Positions 34,246-42,934 of a stretch of DNA of 47,425 nt are shown piece after piece. Under the pieces are notes generated by a model. It made no database searches and was not told the origin of the DNA. It saw nothing but the letters and a program-made list of their open reading frames with translations. The stretch comes from Caulobacter sp. CCH9-E1 (GTDB lineage Bacteria > Pseudomonadota > Alphaproteobacteria > Caulobacterales > Caulobacteraceae). Position 1 is the stretch's first letter, and the number at the start of each line of letters is the position of its first letter. The translations under genes and the position numbers were made by a program. The stretch lies in the NCBI RefSeq assembly GCF_001556515.1, contig NZ_LSJA01000315.1, positions 1 to 47,425 on the forward strand, written 5' to 3'.

Positions 34246-34845
34246 ATGCTTCCTGATATCGGCGGCACAGAACTTCTCGTCATCGCCGCCGTCGCCCTGA
34301 TCGTGGTCGGTCCCAAGGACCTGCCCGCGCTGCTGCGCAAGCTTGGCCAGTTCGTCGGCAGGATGCGCGGCATGGCCTCGGAATTCCGGGCCAGTTTCGA
34401 CGAGATGGCGCGTCAGTCCGAGCTGGACGAGCTGCGCCGCGAGGTCCAGGCGATGCGCTCGGGCCAGTACTCCAGTCCCGTGCAGGCGGCGGCCGACGCG
34501 GTCCGCGAAAGCGGCGCCGATCAGGTTTTCGCCGAGATCGACGCCTCGTTGAACAGCGGCGCGACCCAGATGCATCCCTATGCCGGCGGCGAGATCCACA
34601 ATCCGACGCCGGCCGCCGAACCCTCCATCTTGCCGCCGCCGGCCGCCGAGACCGTCGAGAAGCCCAAGCGCGCCTCCCGCAAGAAGACGGCCGCGGAGCC
34701 CGCGATCGTTGAGCCGGCGAAGGCTCCGCGCAAACGCAAGGCCGCCAAGAAGGACATCACCGTCGAGGTTCCTAAGGCCGCCGAGACGCCGCGCAAGCGC
34801 TCGGCCAAGGCTCGTGGCTCCAAAGCTTCGGACATCGTCTCGTGA
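34246..34845 (+). CDS. tatB: Twin-arginine translocase subunit TatB
   Basis: A 199-aa protein: N-terminal segment MLPDIGGTELLVIAAVALIVVGPKDLPALLRKLGQFVGRMRGMASEF, with the conserved Glu near residue 8, the Gly-Pro hinge and the amphipathic helix that separate TatB from TatA. A long Lys/Ala/Pro/Glu-rich cytosolic tail follows (PKRASRKKTAAEPAIVEPAKAPRKRKAAKK). It docks Tat substrates together with TatC, and the two genes overlap by GTGA. Confidence 0.95.
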   Translation: MLPDIGGTELLVIAAVALIVVGPKDLPALLRKLGQFVGRMRGMASEFRASFDEMARQSELDELRREVQAMRSGQYSSPVQAAADAVRESGADQVFAEIDASLNSGATQMHPYAGGEIHNPTPAAEPSILPPPAAETVEKPKRASRKKTAAEPAIVEPAKAPRKRKAAKKDITVEVPKAAETPRKRSAKARGSKASDIVS

Positions 34846-35741
34846 ACGACAAAGCCATCGGATACGACCACGAAGACGAGATCGAGGCCTCGCGCGCGCC
34901 TCTGCTGGATCACCTGATCGAGCTGCGCACGCGGCTGATCATTTGCGTCGCGGCGATCGCCGTGGCGTTCGGCGTCTGCTTCGCGTTCGTGAAGCCGATC
35001 TTCCTGTTCCTGGTGCGCCCGTTCACCGTGGCCGAAGGCCTGAAGGCCATGGAGGACGCGGGCGGCCAACACGGCTCGTTCGACCTGCTGCTGGCGCTGG
35101 TCGGTCTCAAGACCGTGCCGGCCAGCGCCATGGCAGGGATCACCCTGCAGGCCACCGCGCCGCTGGAACAGTTTTTCACCAATATCAAGCTGTCGGCGTT
35201 CGGGGCCATCATCCTGGCGTTCCCGATCATCGCCTGGCAGCTCTATCGCTTTGTCGCGCCCGGCCTCTACAAGAAGGAGCGCAACGCGTTCCTGCCGTTC
35301 CTGATCGCTTCGCCGATCCTGTTCCTGATCGGCGCGTCGCTGGTCTACTACGTGATGCTGCCGTTCGTGCTGTGGTTCTCGCTGAGCCAGCAGATCGTCG
35401 GCGACGGCGTGAAGGTCGTGCTGCAGACGCGGGTGTCGGAATATCTGACGCTGGTCACGACCCTGCTGCTGGCCTTCGGCCTCAGCTTCCAACTTCCCGT
35501 CGTTCTGTCGCTGGGCGGGCTGGCCGGCCTGATCGACTCCAAGATGCTGCGGACGGGCCGCCGCTATGCGATCGTCGCCGTCTTCGTCCTGGCGGCCATC
35601 GTCACCCCGCCGGATCCGATCAGCCAGATCACCTTGGCGGTGCCGCTGTGCCTGCTCTACGAGGTCTCGATCTGGTGCGTGTGGCTGATCGAGCGACGTC
35701 GTAAGCGGGAAGACGAAGAGGCCGAAAAAGCCGAAGTCTGA
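34842..35741 (+). CDS. tatC: Twin-arginine translocase subunit TatC
   Basis: A 299-aa polytopic protein with six membrane segments. The conserved start APLLDHLIELRTRLIICVAAIAVAFGVCFAF and the FTNIKLSAFGAIILAFPIIAWQLYRFVAPGLYKKER block (substrate-recognition region) are clear, as are PPDPISQITLAVPL and the final segment. The start is GTG 34842, overlapping the tatB stop. It recognises twin-arginine signals. One likely client in this window is the nitroreductase-like lipoprotein at 10830. Confidence 0.96.
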   Translation: MNDKAIGYDHEDEIEASRAPLLDHLIELRTRLIICVAAIAVAFGVCFAFVKPIFLFLVRPFTVAEGLKAMEDAGGQHGSFDLLLALVGLKTVPASAMAGITLQATAPLEQFFTNIKLSAFGAIILAFPIIAWQLYRFVAPGLYKKERNAFLPFLIASPILFLIGASLVYYVMLPFVLWFSLSQQIVGDGVKVVLQTRVSEYLTLVTTLLLAFGLSFQLPVVLSLGGLAGLIDSKMLRTGRRYAIVAVFVLAAIVTPPDPISQITLAVPLCLLYEVSIWCVWLIERRRKREDEEAEKAEV

Positions 35742-35747
35742 AATCGC

Positions 35748-35773
35748 TTCCTTCCCCCATCAAGGGGAGGGGC
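35748..35773. repeat. Degenerate G/C palindrome after tatC
   Basis: CCTTCCCCC-atcaa-GGGGAGGGG, an imperfect member of the G/C-rich palindrome family also seen at 9-31, 37915-38036 and 41481-41590. It lies just downstream of the tatC stop. Confidence 0.55.
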
Positions 35774-35776
35774 GAA

Positions 35777-35809
35777 CGGAAAAGGCCCCAGGGTTAAACC
35801 CCAGGGCCT
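35777..35809 (-). terminator. Intrinsic terminator of the UrcA-family gene
   Basis: Read on the minus strand, an AGGCCC/GGGCCT stem with additional inner pairing (GGGTTTAACCC-like) is followed by TTTT. It ends transcripts of the leftward UrcA-family gene and lies in the convergent gap with tatC. Confidence 0.75.
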
Positions 35810-35842
35810 CTTCAAACGCGCAACTAAAAGAAACCGAAAGTC

Positions 35843-36304
35843 TTAGGCCGAAGCGCCGACGCGGGCTTGCAGCTGGGCCTTGGCCGCGCGGACCGTGTCG
35901 GTCACGCAGGCTTGGTAGCTCACGACGCTGAAGTTCGGCTGGGCCTTGCACACCGTCTGAGCGGCGGTGCGGATTTCGGCGTGGACTTGGTCCTGGCTCT
36001 TGCCCTTCAGCGAGATGCGGACGACCGAGACGCTTTGAGCGACTTGGGTCTTGCCGGCTTCGCGAGCGCGCAGGATCGAGGCCAGTTGACGGTGAGCGCT
36101 CATCACGGCGCCATCGACGCAGTCATCGGCGTAGGCTTGCGAGGTCGTGGCGCAGACGGTGGCGGCGGCGGCCTTGATTTCGTTTTCGATCTGAACCGAG
36201 TTCTTGTTCGCGATCGAGACGCGGATTTCGTTGGTGGCGGCGCAGGCCGGAGCGGCGACGGCGGCGGCGATGGCGAGCGCGGCGAGAGCGGCGAAGGTCT
36301 TCAT
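35843..36304 (-). CDS. Secreted UrcA-family protein with two units
   Basis: A 153-aa exported protein (signal MKTFAALAALAIAAAVAAPACA) made of two similar UrcA-type units. Unit 1 covers about residues 24-76 (NEIRVSIANKNSVQIENEIKAAAATVCATTSQAYADDCVDGAV). Unit 2 covers about 92-147 (VVRISLKGKSQDQVHAEIRTAAQTVCKAQPNFSVVSYQACVTDTV). Each has a Cys pair spaced for a disulfide. The family is common in caulobacters and sphingomonads and has no known biochemical role. The mRNA end is a clear terminator. It is divergent from serS across a 294-bp gap. Confidence 0.82.
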   Translation of the reverse strand: MKTFAALAALAIAAAVAAPACAATNEIRVSIANKNSVQIENEIKAAAATVCATTSQAYADDCVDGAVMSAHRQLASILRAREAGKTQVAQSVSVVRISLKGKSQDQVHAEIRTAAQTVCKAQPNFSVVSYQACVTDTVRAAKAQLQARVGASA

Positions 36305-36422
36305 GGTTCAAAAATCCTCTGAATGATCGAGAAGGCCGGGGAGGGCCGTAAAGGTCAAAAACGCGTACTGAATTGGGCGCGGCTTTTCGGCGATCGCGAT
36401 TAAGTCCGGGTGTTGAAGGAGG

Positions 36423-36472
36423 CCTAATTCCTATTAACAGGTAGGAATTAGGTGCGACGTGAGGTCGCACCT
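36423..36472 (+). promoter_or_regulatory. Two overlapping perfect hairpins upstream of serS
   Basis: Hairpin A is CCTAATTCCTA-N8-TAGGAATTAGG (36423-36452), an 11-bp perfect stem. Hairpin B is AGGTGCGAC-N5-GTCGCACCT (36450-36472), a 9-bp perfect stem. They share the bases AGG, so full formation of both is exclusive at the junction. They lie about 127-176 bp before serS (ATG 36599). They may be a leader RNA switch for serS or a DNA operator; A is AT-rich while the surrounding DNA is GC-rich. Confidence 0.55.
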
Positions 36473-36598
36473 CTTGAAACCCTCCCGCTTTTGGAGAGCG
36501 CCTCGTCTTGAGCCCATAGGGGCGTCGCGGCGCTTGGCGCCCCCGCCGACGCGCCTTAGAGAGGGCGTTTCCCACCGCCTCTTCCGAGCTTGCGTTCG

Positions 36599-37894
36599 AT
36601 GCACGACATCAAGGCCATCCGCGACAATCCCGAAGCCTTCGACCGCCACTGGTCGGCCAAGGGGCGTTCAGGCGCGGCCGCCGAGGCCGTGAAGCTCGAC
36701 GCCCAGCTGCGCGCCGCCCAGACGACGCTGCAAGAGGCCCAGGCCAAGCGCAACGAGAGCTCCAAGCTGATCGGCATGGCCAAGGCCAAGAAGGATGAGG
36801 CAGAGGCCCAGCGCCTGATGGCCGAGGTCGAGACGCTGAAGGGTGTCATGGCGACCGCCGCCGAGGAGCAGGAACTGGTCGGCGGCAAGCTGAAGGACCT
36901 GCTGGCGTCCTTGCCGAACATCCCCGCGCCGGAGGTTCCGGTCGGCGAGGACGAGGCGGGCAATGTCGAGCAGCGCCGCTGGGGCGACGCGGCCAAGCTG
37001 CCGGCCGGCAAGCTGAACAAGCCCAAGGACCACGTCGACCTGGGCGCGGCCCTCGGCGGCATGGACTTCGAAGCCGCCGCCCGCATGAGCGGCGCGCGCT
37101 TCGTGGTGCTGAAGAAGGAGATCGCCCGCCTGGAGCGCGCGATCGGCCAGTTCATGCTGGACCTGCAGACGGTCGAGCACGGCTATACGGAGGTCAGCCC
37201 GCCACTGCTGGTTCGCGACGAGGCGCTGTATGGCACGGGGCAATTGCCGAAGTTCGCCGACGACCTTTTCCACACCACCGACGAACGCTGGCTGATCCCG
37301 ACCGCCGAGGTCTCGCTGACCAACATCGTCCGCGAGCAACTCGTCGCCGAGGAAGAGTTGCCGATGCGCCTGACGGCCCTGACGCCGTCGTTCCGCGCCG
37401 AGGCGGGTTCGGCCGGTCGCGACACGCGCGGCATGATCCGCCAGCACCAGTTCTACAAGGTCGAGCTGGTCTCGATCACCACGCCCGACCAGTCGGAGGC
37501 CGAGCACCAGCGTATGGTCGAATGCGCCGAAACGGTGCTGAAGAAGCTGGAGCTGCCGTTCCGCACCATGCTGCTGTGCACCGGCGACATGGGCTTTGGC
37601 GCGCGCAAGACCTACGACCTCGAGGTCTGGCTGCCGTCGCAGGACATGTACCGCGAGATCAGCTCGTGCTCGAACTGCGGCGACTTCCAGGCCCGCCGCA
37701 TGGAGGCCCGCTACCGCAAGACCGGCGAGAAGGGCGGCCACTTCGTCCATACCCTGAACGGCTCGGGCTTGGCCGTCGGCCGCACCCTGGTCGCTGTGCT
37801 CGAGAACTACCAGGACGAGGGCGGCTGCATCCACATCCCGGCGGCCCTGCAACCCTATATGGACGGCGTCACGCACATCGGGGGCGCGGCGTGA
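36599..37894 (+). CDS. serS: Seryl-tRNA synthetase
   Basis: A 431-aa class II synthetase that charges tRNA-Ser. The N-terminal coiled-coil arm (residues about 1-110) starts [18 protein letters not shown]. Class II motif 2 is [28 protein letters not shown], and motif 3 is the terminal [22 protein letters not shown]. Also visible is the [21 protein letters not shown] region. ATG 36599 is chosen over an upstream TTG in frame at 36590. A palindromic repeat separates it from surE. Confidence 0.97.
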   Translation: MHDIKAIRDNPEAFDRHWSAKGRSGAAAEAVKLDAQLRAAQTTLQEAQAKRNESSKLIGMAKAKKDEAEAQRLMAEVETLKGVMATAAEEQELVGGKLKDLLASLPNIPAPEVPVGEDEAGNVEQRRWGDAAKLPAGKLNKPKDHVDLGAALGGMDFEAAARMSGARFVVLKKEIARLERAIGQFMLDLQTVEHGYTEVSPPLLVRDEALYGTGQLPKFADDLFHTTDERWLIPTAEVSLTNIVREQLVAEEELPMRLTALTPSFRAEAGSAGRDTRGMIRQHQFYKVELVSITTPDQSEAEHQRMVECAETVLKKLELPFRTMLLCTGDMGFGARKTYDLEVWLPSQDMYREISSCSNCGDFQARRMEARYRKTGEKGGHFVHTLNGSGLAVGRTLVAVLENYQDEGGCIHIPAALQPYMDGVTHIGGAA

Positions 37895-37914
37895 TCGGCG
37901 CCGCAACCTTCATC

Positions 37915-38036
37915 CTTCCCCGTGAAACGGGGGAGGGGGACCGCGAAGCGGTGGAGGGGGCGCTGTCGGCCGCTTTGCGCCCCCTCCGTCACGCTGCTTC
38001 GCATCGCGACACCTCCCCCGCCTGCGGGGGAGGAGG
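37915..38036. repeat. Composite G/C palindromic repeat between serS and surE
   Basis: Two inverted copies of one unit. The forward copy is CGGGGGAGG..ACCGCGAAGCGGT..GGAGGGGGCGC. The reverse copy is GCGCCCCCTCC..TCGCGACACCTCCCCCG..CGGGGGAGG. Together they form a structure of about 120 bp. The same architecture recurs at 41481-41590. It fills the intergenic gap with no promoter evident and ends a few bases before the surE start. Confidence 0.75.
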
Positions 38037-38045
38037 AAAGCTCTG

Positions 38046-38840
38046 ATGCGCATCCTCCTCACCAACGACGACGGCATCCACGCGCCGGGCCTGACGGCGC
38101 TTGAGACGATCGCGCGGGCGCTGAGCGACGACGTCTGGATCTGCGCGCCCGAGTACGAGCAGTCGGGCGCCAGCCGCGCCCTGACGCTGGCGGACCCGCT
38201 GCGCGTCCGCCGCCTCGATCCGCGCCGCTTCGCCGTCGAGGGCACGCCGACCGACTGCGTGATGATGGGCGTGCAGGAGCTGGTCGAGGGCGCCAAGCCC
38301 GACCTGGTGCTGTCGGGCGTCAATCGCGGCCAGAACATCGCAGAGGACGTCACCCTGTCGGGCACGGTCGCCGGCGCGATCGAGGGCATGGCCCTGGGGA
38401 TCCCGTCGATCGCCCTGTCCCAATCGATGACCTATTTCCACGACGAGATCGTCGCCCACTGGGAGACGGCCGAGGCCTTCGGTCCGGGGATCATCCAGCG
38501 CTTGCTGGAGGTGGGCTGGCCGTCGGACGTGATCATGAACGTCAACTTCCCGGCCGTGCCGCCCGAGCAGGTCACGACGGTCGAGGTGACCCGCCAGGGC
38601 TTCCGCGACGGCCATCTGCGCCACATGGAAAAGCGCACCGACCCGCGCGGGCGCGACTACTACTGGATGGGGTTCACGGCCAAGGCTTCGAGCCCGGCCG
38701 AGGGCACCGACCTGCGCGCCGTCTATGACGGCCGCATCTCTGTCACCCCGCTGCACATCGACCTGACGCACCATGAGACCGTCTACAAGCTGAAGAGCGT
38801 GCTGGGCGGCGCGCCGCCGAAGCTCAAGGTGGCGGAATGA
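38046..38840 (+). CDS. surE: 5'/3'-nucleotidase SurE
   Basis: A 264-aa metal-dependent survival phosphatase acting on nucleoside monophosphates. The start [15 protein letters not shown] holds the metal ligands (Asp8, Asp9) and the conserved Asn. [13 protein letters not shown] contains the Ser ligand region, and [27 protein letters not shown] supplies the second Asn. Start ATG 38046, stop overlapping pcm (ATGA). The surE-pcm pair is a widespread stationary-phase arrangement. Confidence 0.96.
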   Translation: MRILLTNDDGIHAPGLTALETIARALSDDVWICAPEYEQSGASRALTLADPLRVRRLDPRRFAVEGTPTDCVMMGVQELVEGAKPDLVLSGVNRGQNIAEDVTLSGTVAGAIEGMALGIPSIALSQSMTYFHDEIVAHWETAEAFGPGIIQRLLEVGWPSDVIMNVNFPAVPPEQVTTVEVTRQGFRDGHLRHMEKRTDPRGRDYYWMGFTAKASSPAEGTDLRAVYDGRISVTPLHIDLTHHETVYKLKSVLGGAPPKLKVAE

Positions 38841-39505
38841 GCGGACGGACGACCAAGGCCGCCGAAAACGCCAAGGCCGACCTGCCGCGCCTGATGCAGG
38901 CCTTGCGCGACCAGGGGGTCACCGATCCCCAGGTGCTGAAGGCCATCGAGACCACGCCTCGCGACCTCTTCACGCCGGACCTGTTCAAGGACCGCTCATG
39001 GGAGGACTCGGCCCTGCCAATCGCCTGTGGTCAGACGATCAGCCAGCCGTTCATCGTCGGCCTGATGACCCAGGCGTTGACCGTGGAGCCGCGCTCTCGC
39101 GTCTTGGAGATCGGCACCGGCTCGGGCTACCAGACCACGATCCTCAGCAAGGTCTCTCGCCTCGTCTACACGATCGAGCGCTACCGGACCCTGATGAAAG
39201 AGGCCGAGGGCCGCTTCCAGAAGCTTGGCCTGACCAACGTGATCACCAAGTTCGGCGATGGCGGCGAAGGATGGGCCGAACAGGCGCCATTCGACCGCAT
39301 TATGGTCACGGCTGCGGCCGAAGATGACCCTAAGCGGCTGCTTTCGCAGCTGAAGCCCAACGGCGTGCTGGTCGCGCCAGTGGGGAAGGGGCCAGTCCAG
39401 AGCCTTCGTCGCTACGCCGGCGACGGCAAGGGGGGCTTCCGGGTCGAAATCCTTTGCGACGTGCGGTTCGTGCCGCTGCTGGCTGGCGTCGCCAAGGACC
39501 AGTGA
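38837..39505 (+). CDS. pcm: Protein-L-isoaspartate O-methyltransferase
   Basis: A 222-aa SAM-dependent repair enzyme that methylates L-isoaspartyl residues in damaged proteins. The SAM pocket is [19 protein letters not shown]. Upstream, [47 protein letters not shown] contains the substrate loop including the conserved GQTIS. The C-terminus carries the PVG strand ([10 protein letters not shown]). It starts inside the surE stop (ATGA). Confidence 0.96.
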   Translation: MSGRTTKAAENAKADLPRLMQALRDQGVTDPQVLKAIETTPRDLFTPDLFKDRSWEDSALPIACGQTISQPFIVGLMTQALTVEPRSRVLEIGTGSGYQTTILSKVSRLVYTIERYRTLMKEAEGRFQKLGLTNVITKFGDGGEGWAEQAPFDRIMVTAAAEDDPKRLLSQLKPNGVLVAPVGKGPVQSLRRYAGDGKGGFRVEILCDVRFVPLLAGVAKDQ

Positions 39506-39599
39506 GTTTGGGGCGTCGGCGGTTGTCCGGCGGCCTTGGTGTTAAGACTTGATTCACCCTGGCGGCGCCTTGTGAAGGCCCGACGGGAAAGGAGACGTC

Positions 39600-41471
39600 A
39601 TGAGGCAGTTGTGGACGCAAGCGGCGGTGATCGCCCTGACGGCTGGAACGCTCTCCGCCTGCGCGACCAACCCGCAGTACGCGACGCGCGAGGGCCAGGC
39701 CCCAGCCCCCGCGACGCGGATGCCGACGCCGAACTTCCCCATCACCCAGCCGCCGTCTTCGGCGCCGCAAGCCGCGCCCATGGCCGCCGCGCCCGAGTCC
39801 GGCGCCGAGAGCGACGCCGTGGCGACCGCGCCGATGGTGGCCGCGGCTCCGGCTCCGGCGCCGGTGAAGTCGCAGCCCCTGGCCCCGGTGACCCAGTCCG
39901 AACTGCCGCCGCCGGCATCGCCCGCTCCGACCGCCCGCGCCGCCCTGCGCGCCATTCCGCCCAAGACCGTCGTGACCACCTCGGTGACCGGTCCTGTCGT
40001 CGACGTCGACGGCAAGGCCCAGGTCCATGTGGTGAAGTCGGGCGACACCTTGACCTCGATCGCCAGGAAGTTCGGCGTCAACGTCAACGATCTGGCCAAG
40101 GACAACGACATCAAGAAGGGCCAGACCCTGCGCCTGGGCCAGAAGATCTCCGGCCCGTCCAGCGAGCAGAAGGCCTATGTCGTCCAGACCGGCGATACGA
40201 TGTTCGCGATCGCCAAGCGCTTCAACGTCACCGCCGCGGCCCTGGCCGAGGAGAACGACCTGTCGACCGGCGCGTCGATCAGGAAGGGTCAGCGCCTGAA
40301 ACTGCCTGACGGCTACAAGGACAAGGGTCCGCTCAAGACGACCTCGGTGGTTCCGGGAACCGCCGCGCCGGAAGCCGTCGCCGAGGAAGAGGCCGCTCCG
40401 GCTCCCGCGCCGACCCGCGCCAGCGCGCCCAAACCCTCGCGCCAGCCCGCCGCCGAGTCCACGACCGTCAGCACCACTTCGCTCAGCGTCACCGGGGCGG
40501 TGGTCGAGGTCGCCGGCAAGCGGCAGGTCCACACCGTCAAGTCCGGCGACACCCTGACGTCGATCGCCAAGAAGTTCGACGTCAGCGTCAACGACCTGGC
40601 CGAGGACAACAAGATCAAGAAGGGGCAGACCCTTCGTCTGGGCCAGAAGATCAAGGGCCCGGCCACCGAGCAGAAGGCCTATGTCGCCCAGTCCGGCGAC
40701 ACCCTGGCCGAGATCGGCAAGCGCTTTGGCGTGACCGCCAGGGCCCTGGCCGCCGAGAACGGCCTGCGCGCCACCGCGACGATCAAGAAGGGCCAGAAGA
40801 TTCGGCTGCCGGACGGCTTCCGCGACAAGGGGCCGCTGAAGACCACGACCACGGTCTCCAGGCCCGCGGCCACCGAGCCCTCGAACAGCTACACCCGGGT
40901 CGAGACGCCGACGCCCGCGCCCTCGACGCCGTCGGCTCCGGTTCCCTACACCCCCAGCTACCCGCGCCCCAGCGCCCCGGTCGCCGCCCAGCCGGTGACA
41001 CCGCCGCCGGCCTCCTCGCGTCCGATCATCGAGAGCAGCGCCGCCCCGACCGAGGCCGAGATCATCGCCTCGGGCAAGGGCAAGTTCGACTGGCCCCTGC
41101 GCGGCGAGGTCATCTCCGACTTCGGCGTCAAGGGCACGGGCCAGCGCAACGACGGCCTGAATATCCGCGCGCCGCAGGGCACGCCGGTGCTCGCGGCCGC
41201 CGATGGCGAGATCGCCTACGCCGGCAACCAGGTCCCGACCTTCGGCAACCTCGTGCTGGTCAAGCACGCGGGCGGCTGGGTCACGGCCTACGCCCACCTC
41301 TCCAGCACCACCGTGAAGATGCGCCAGCAGGTCAAGCAGGGCGACCAGATCGGCGCGGTCGGCGCCACGGGCGGGGTCAACGAGCCCCAGCTGCACTTCG
41401 AGATGCGCTACGCGCCGACGGTCAAGGACAAGGCCAAGCCGGTCGACCCGGCGATGCTGCTGCCGCGCTAG
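39600..41471 (+). CDS. dipM: DipM-type LysM/LytM cell-division factor, inactive M23 site
   Basis: A 623-aa exported protein (signal with lipobox-like TLSAC at about residues 18-21) carrying four LysM motifs in two duplicated pairs (about 139-248 and 308-418). A Pro/Thr-rich linker and a C-terminal LytM/M23 domain (about 497-620) follow. The usual M23 ligand motif HxGxD reads NDGLN, replacing His and Asp with Asn, while YAHL and LHFEM remain; the site should not bind zinc. This matches Caulobacter DipM, which regulates autolysins at the division site rather than cutting peptidoglycan itself. It lies downstream of pcm. Confidence 0.88.
   Translation: MRQLWTQAAVIALTAGTLSACATNPQYATREGQAPAPATRMPTPNFPITQPPSSAPQAAPMAAAPESGAESDAVATAPMVAAAPAPAPVKSQPLAPVTQSELPPPASPAPTARAALRAIPPKTVVTTSVTGPVVDVDGKAQVHVVKSGDTLTSIARKFGVNVNDLAKDNDIKKGQTLRLGQKISGPSSEQKAYVVQTGDTMFAIAKRFNVTAAALAEENDLSTGASIRKGQRLKLPDGYKDKGPLKTTSVVPGTAAPEAVAEEEAAPAPAPTRASAPKPSRQPAAESTTVSTTSLSVTGAVVEVAGKRQVHTVKSGDTLTSIAKKFDVSVNDLAEDNKIKKGQTLRLGQKIKGPATEQKAYVAQSGDTLAEIGKRFGVTARALAAENGLRATATIKKGQKIRLPDGFRDKGPLKTTTTVSRPAATEPSNSYTRVETPTPAPSTPSAPVPYTPSYPRPSAPVAAQPVTPPPASSRPIIESSAAPTEAEIIASGKGKFDWPLRGEVISDFGVKGTGQRNDGLNIRAPQGTPVLAAADGEIAYAGNQVPTFGNLVLVKHAGGWVTAYAHLSSTTVKMRQQVKQGDQIGAVGATGGVNEPQLHFEMRYAPTVKDKAKPVDPAMLLPR
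40018..40855 (+). repeat. Internal duplication of a two-LysM block in dipM
   Basis: About 328-bp units at 40018-40345 and 40525-40855 encode near-identical LysM pairs, each ending in a KLPDGYKDKGPLKTT-like string. They are separated by a Pro/Ala/Thr-rich linker. The high nucleotide similarity could allow recombination between the units. Confidence 0.8.
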
Positions 41472-41480
41472 CCTTAAAAT

Positions 41481-41590
41481 CCTCCCCCTAGCGGGGGAGG
41501 TGGTCGCGAAGCGACCGGAGGGGGAAGCGCCTGAGAGCCTGCTTCTTCCCTCTCCGTCGGCTTCACCGACACCTCTCCCCTGGGGAGAGG
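41481..41590. repeat. Composite G/C palindromic repeat acting as a bidirectional terminator
   Basis: The same inverted two-unit architecture as 37915-38036. The outer hairpins are CCTCCCCC-tag-CGGGGGAGG and CCTCTCCCC-t-GGGGAGAGG. Each is followed outward by ATTTT (plus strand at 41591, minus strand toward 41476). It lies between converging dipM and the DUF815 gene and could terminate both. Confidence 0.7.
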
Positions 41591-41596
41591 ATTTTG

Positions 41597-42448
41597 CTAT
41601 GTGGGCAGCTTGACGCCCAACTCGCCGGCCAGATCGCGCACGAACTGCCAGGCCACCCGGCCCGAGCGGCCGCCGCGCTGGGTCGACCATTGCAGGGCGC
41701 GACGGTCGAGGTCGGGCGCCGACAGGCCAAAGCGCTCGGCATAGGCGTGGATCGCGCCCAGATAGGTGTCCTGGTCCATCGGGGGGAAGCCGATCCATAG
41801 GCCGAAGCGGTCGGAGACGCTCATCTCCTCTTCGGCGTTCTCGGCGGCGGCGATCGCGCCCTGGCTTTCGACGTGGTCGCGGGGCATCAGGTGGCGGCGG
41901 TTCGAGGTGGCCACGAACAGCACGTTCTCGGGCGGGCCCGAGACGCCGCCCTCCAGCGCCGACTTCAGGGCCTTGGCCGCGGCCGCGCCGTCCTCGAACG
42001 AGAGGTCGTCACATAGCACGACGAAGCGCTCCGCACGGGCTCGCAACAGATCAAAGAGCGGCGGCAACGCCGCGACCTCGTCGCGGTCGACCTCGACCAG
42101 CTTCAGATCGGGATAGGCCTCGGCCAGGGCCATGAAGGCGGCCTTGGTGACCGAGCTCTTGCCCGTGCCCCGCACGCCCCACAGCAGCACGTGGTTGCTG
42201 GGCAGGCCGACGGCGAAGCGGCGCAGATTCTCAACGAACCGCGCCTTCTGACGATCGATCCCGACCAGCAGGTCCAGCGACAGCGGATAGTCCGGCGCGG
42301 GGGTGAAGGCGCCCGTCGCGGGCTCATGCCGGAACAGCCGCGCGCCGGCGAAATCCGGCGCGGCCGGCGGCGGCGGCGCCAGGCGCTCGAGGGCGTCGGC
42401 GATGCGGGCGAGCAGGGGCCCAAATGGCGTGGGGAGCGCGTCGGTCAT
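41597..42448 (-). CDS. DUF815 family ATP-binding protein
   Basis: A 283-aa AAA-type ATPase of the DUF815 family. The P-loop is WGVRGTGKSS (about residues 90-99), Walker B is FVVLCDDLSFEDG, and a sensor-like ATSNRRHLMPRD follows. The N-terminus MTDALPTPFGPLLARIADALERL is chosen at ATG 42448; ATG 42460 is also in frame. Function is unknown; the gene is conserved in this position beside yajC in many alphaproteobacteria. Confidence 0.88.
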   Translation of the reverse strand: MTDALPTPFGPLLARIADALERLAPPPPAAPDFAGARLFRHEPATGAFTPAPDYPLSLDLLVGIDRQKARFVENLRRFAVGLPSNHVLLWGVRGTGKSSVTKAAFMALAEAYPDLKLVEVDRDEVAALPPLFDLLRARAERFVVLCDDLSFEDGAAAAKALKSALEGGVSGPPENVLFVATSNRRHLMPRDHVESQGAIAAAENAEEEMSVSDRFGLWIGFPPMDQDTYLGAIHAYAERFGLSAPDLDRRALQWSTQRGGRSGRVAWQFVRDLAGELGVKLPT

Positions 42449-42569
42449 GACCGTTTCCATACCCTCGCGGGCTCGCATTGCAAAAGGGAAGGCGAACGCA
42501 TAGCTTCCGCCGACTTGGCGCGACCCTATGTAAGGCGGCGCGCCTCATCGGATTTTTTTTGGAGTCTCC

Positions 42570-42875
42570 ATGAACAGCCTGAACGCCCAGATCCTGCAGC
42601 TCGCCCCCATCCTCCTGATGGTGGTGCTATTTTACTTCATGCTGATCCGTCCTCAGCAGAAGCGCGCCAAGGAGCATCAGAACATGCTCGCTAACCTGAA
42701 GCGCGGCGACACCGTCGTCCTGTCTTCGGGCGTGCTGGGCAAGATCGTGCGCGTCGAAGACAAGGAAGTGGGCGTCGAGATCGCCCAGGGCGTGACCGTG
42801 AAGGTCGTCAAGGGCATGATCACGGAAGTCCGCGCCAAGGGCGAGCCGGCCGCGGCCAACGACGCCAAGAACTAA
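42570..42875 (+). CDS. yajC: Preprotein translocase subunit YajC
   Basis: A 101-aa protein with one membrane segment (ILQLAPILLMVVLFYFMLIRPQQKRAKEHQ) and a short cytosolic part (NLKRGDTVVLSSGVLGKIVRVEDKEVGVEIAQGVTVKVVKGMITEVRAKG). It associates with SecDF in the Sec translocon. The SD GGAG follows a run of T bases just upstream of ATG 42570. Transcribed with secD and secF. Confidence 0.96.
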   Translation: MNSLNAQILQLAPILLMVVLFYFMLIRPQQKRAKEHQNMLANLKRGDTVVLSSGVLGKIVRVEDKEVGVEIAQGVTVKVVKGMITEVRAKGEPAAANDAKN

Positions 42876-42934
42876 GGCGAACCCCACCCTTCGCGAGGCG
42901 TTCGTAGCGGCGCCGCCTGAAAAGTCTCTGATCC

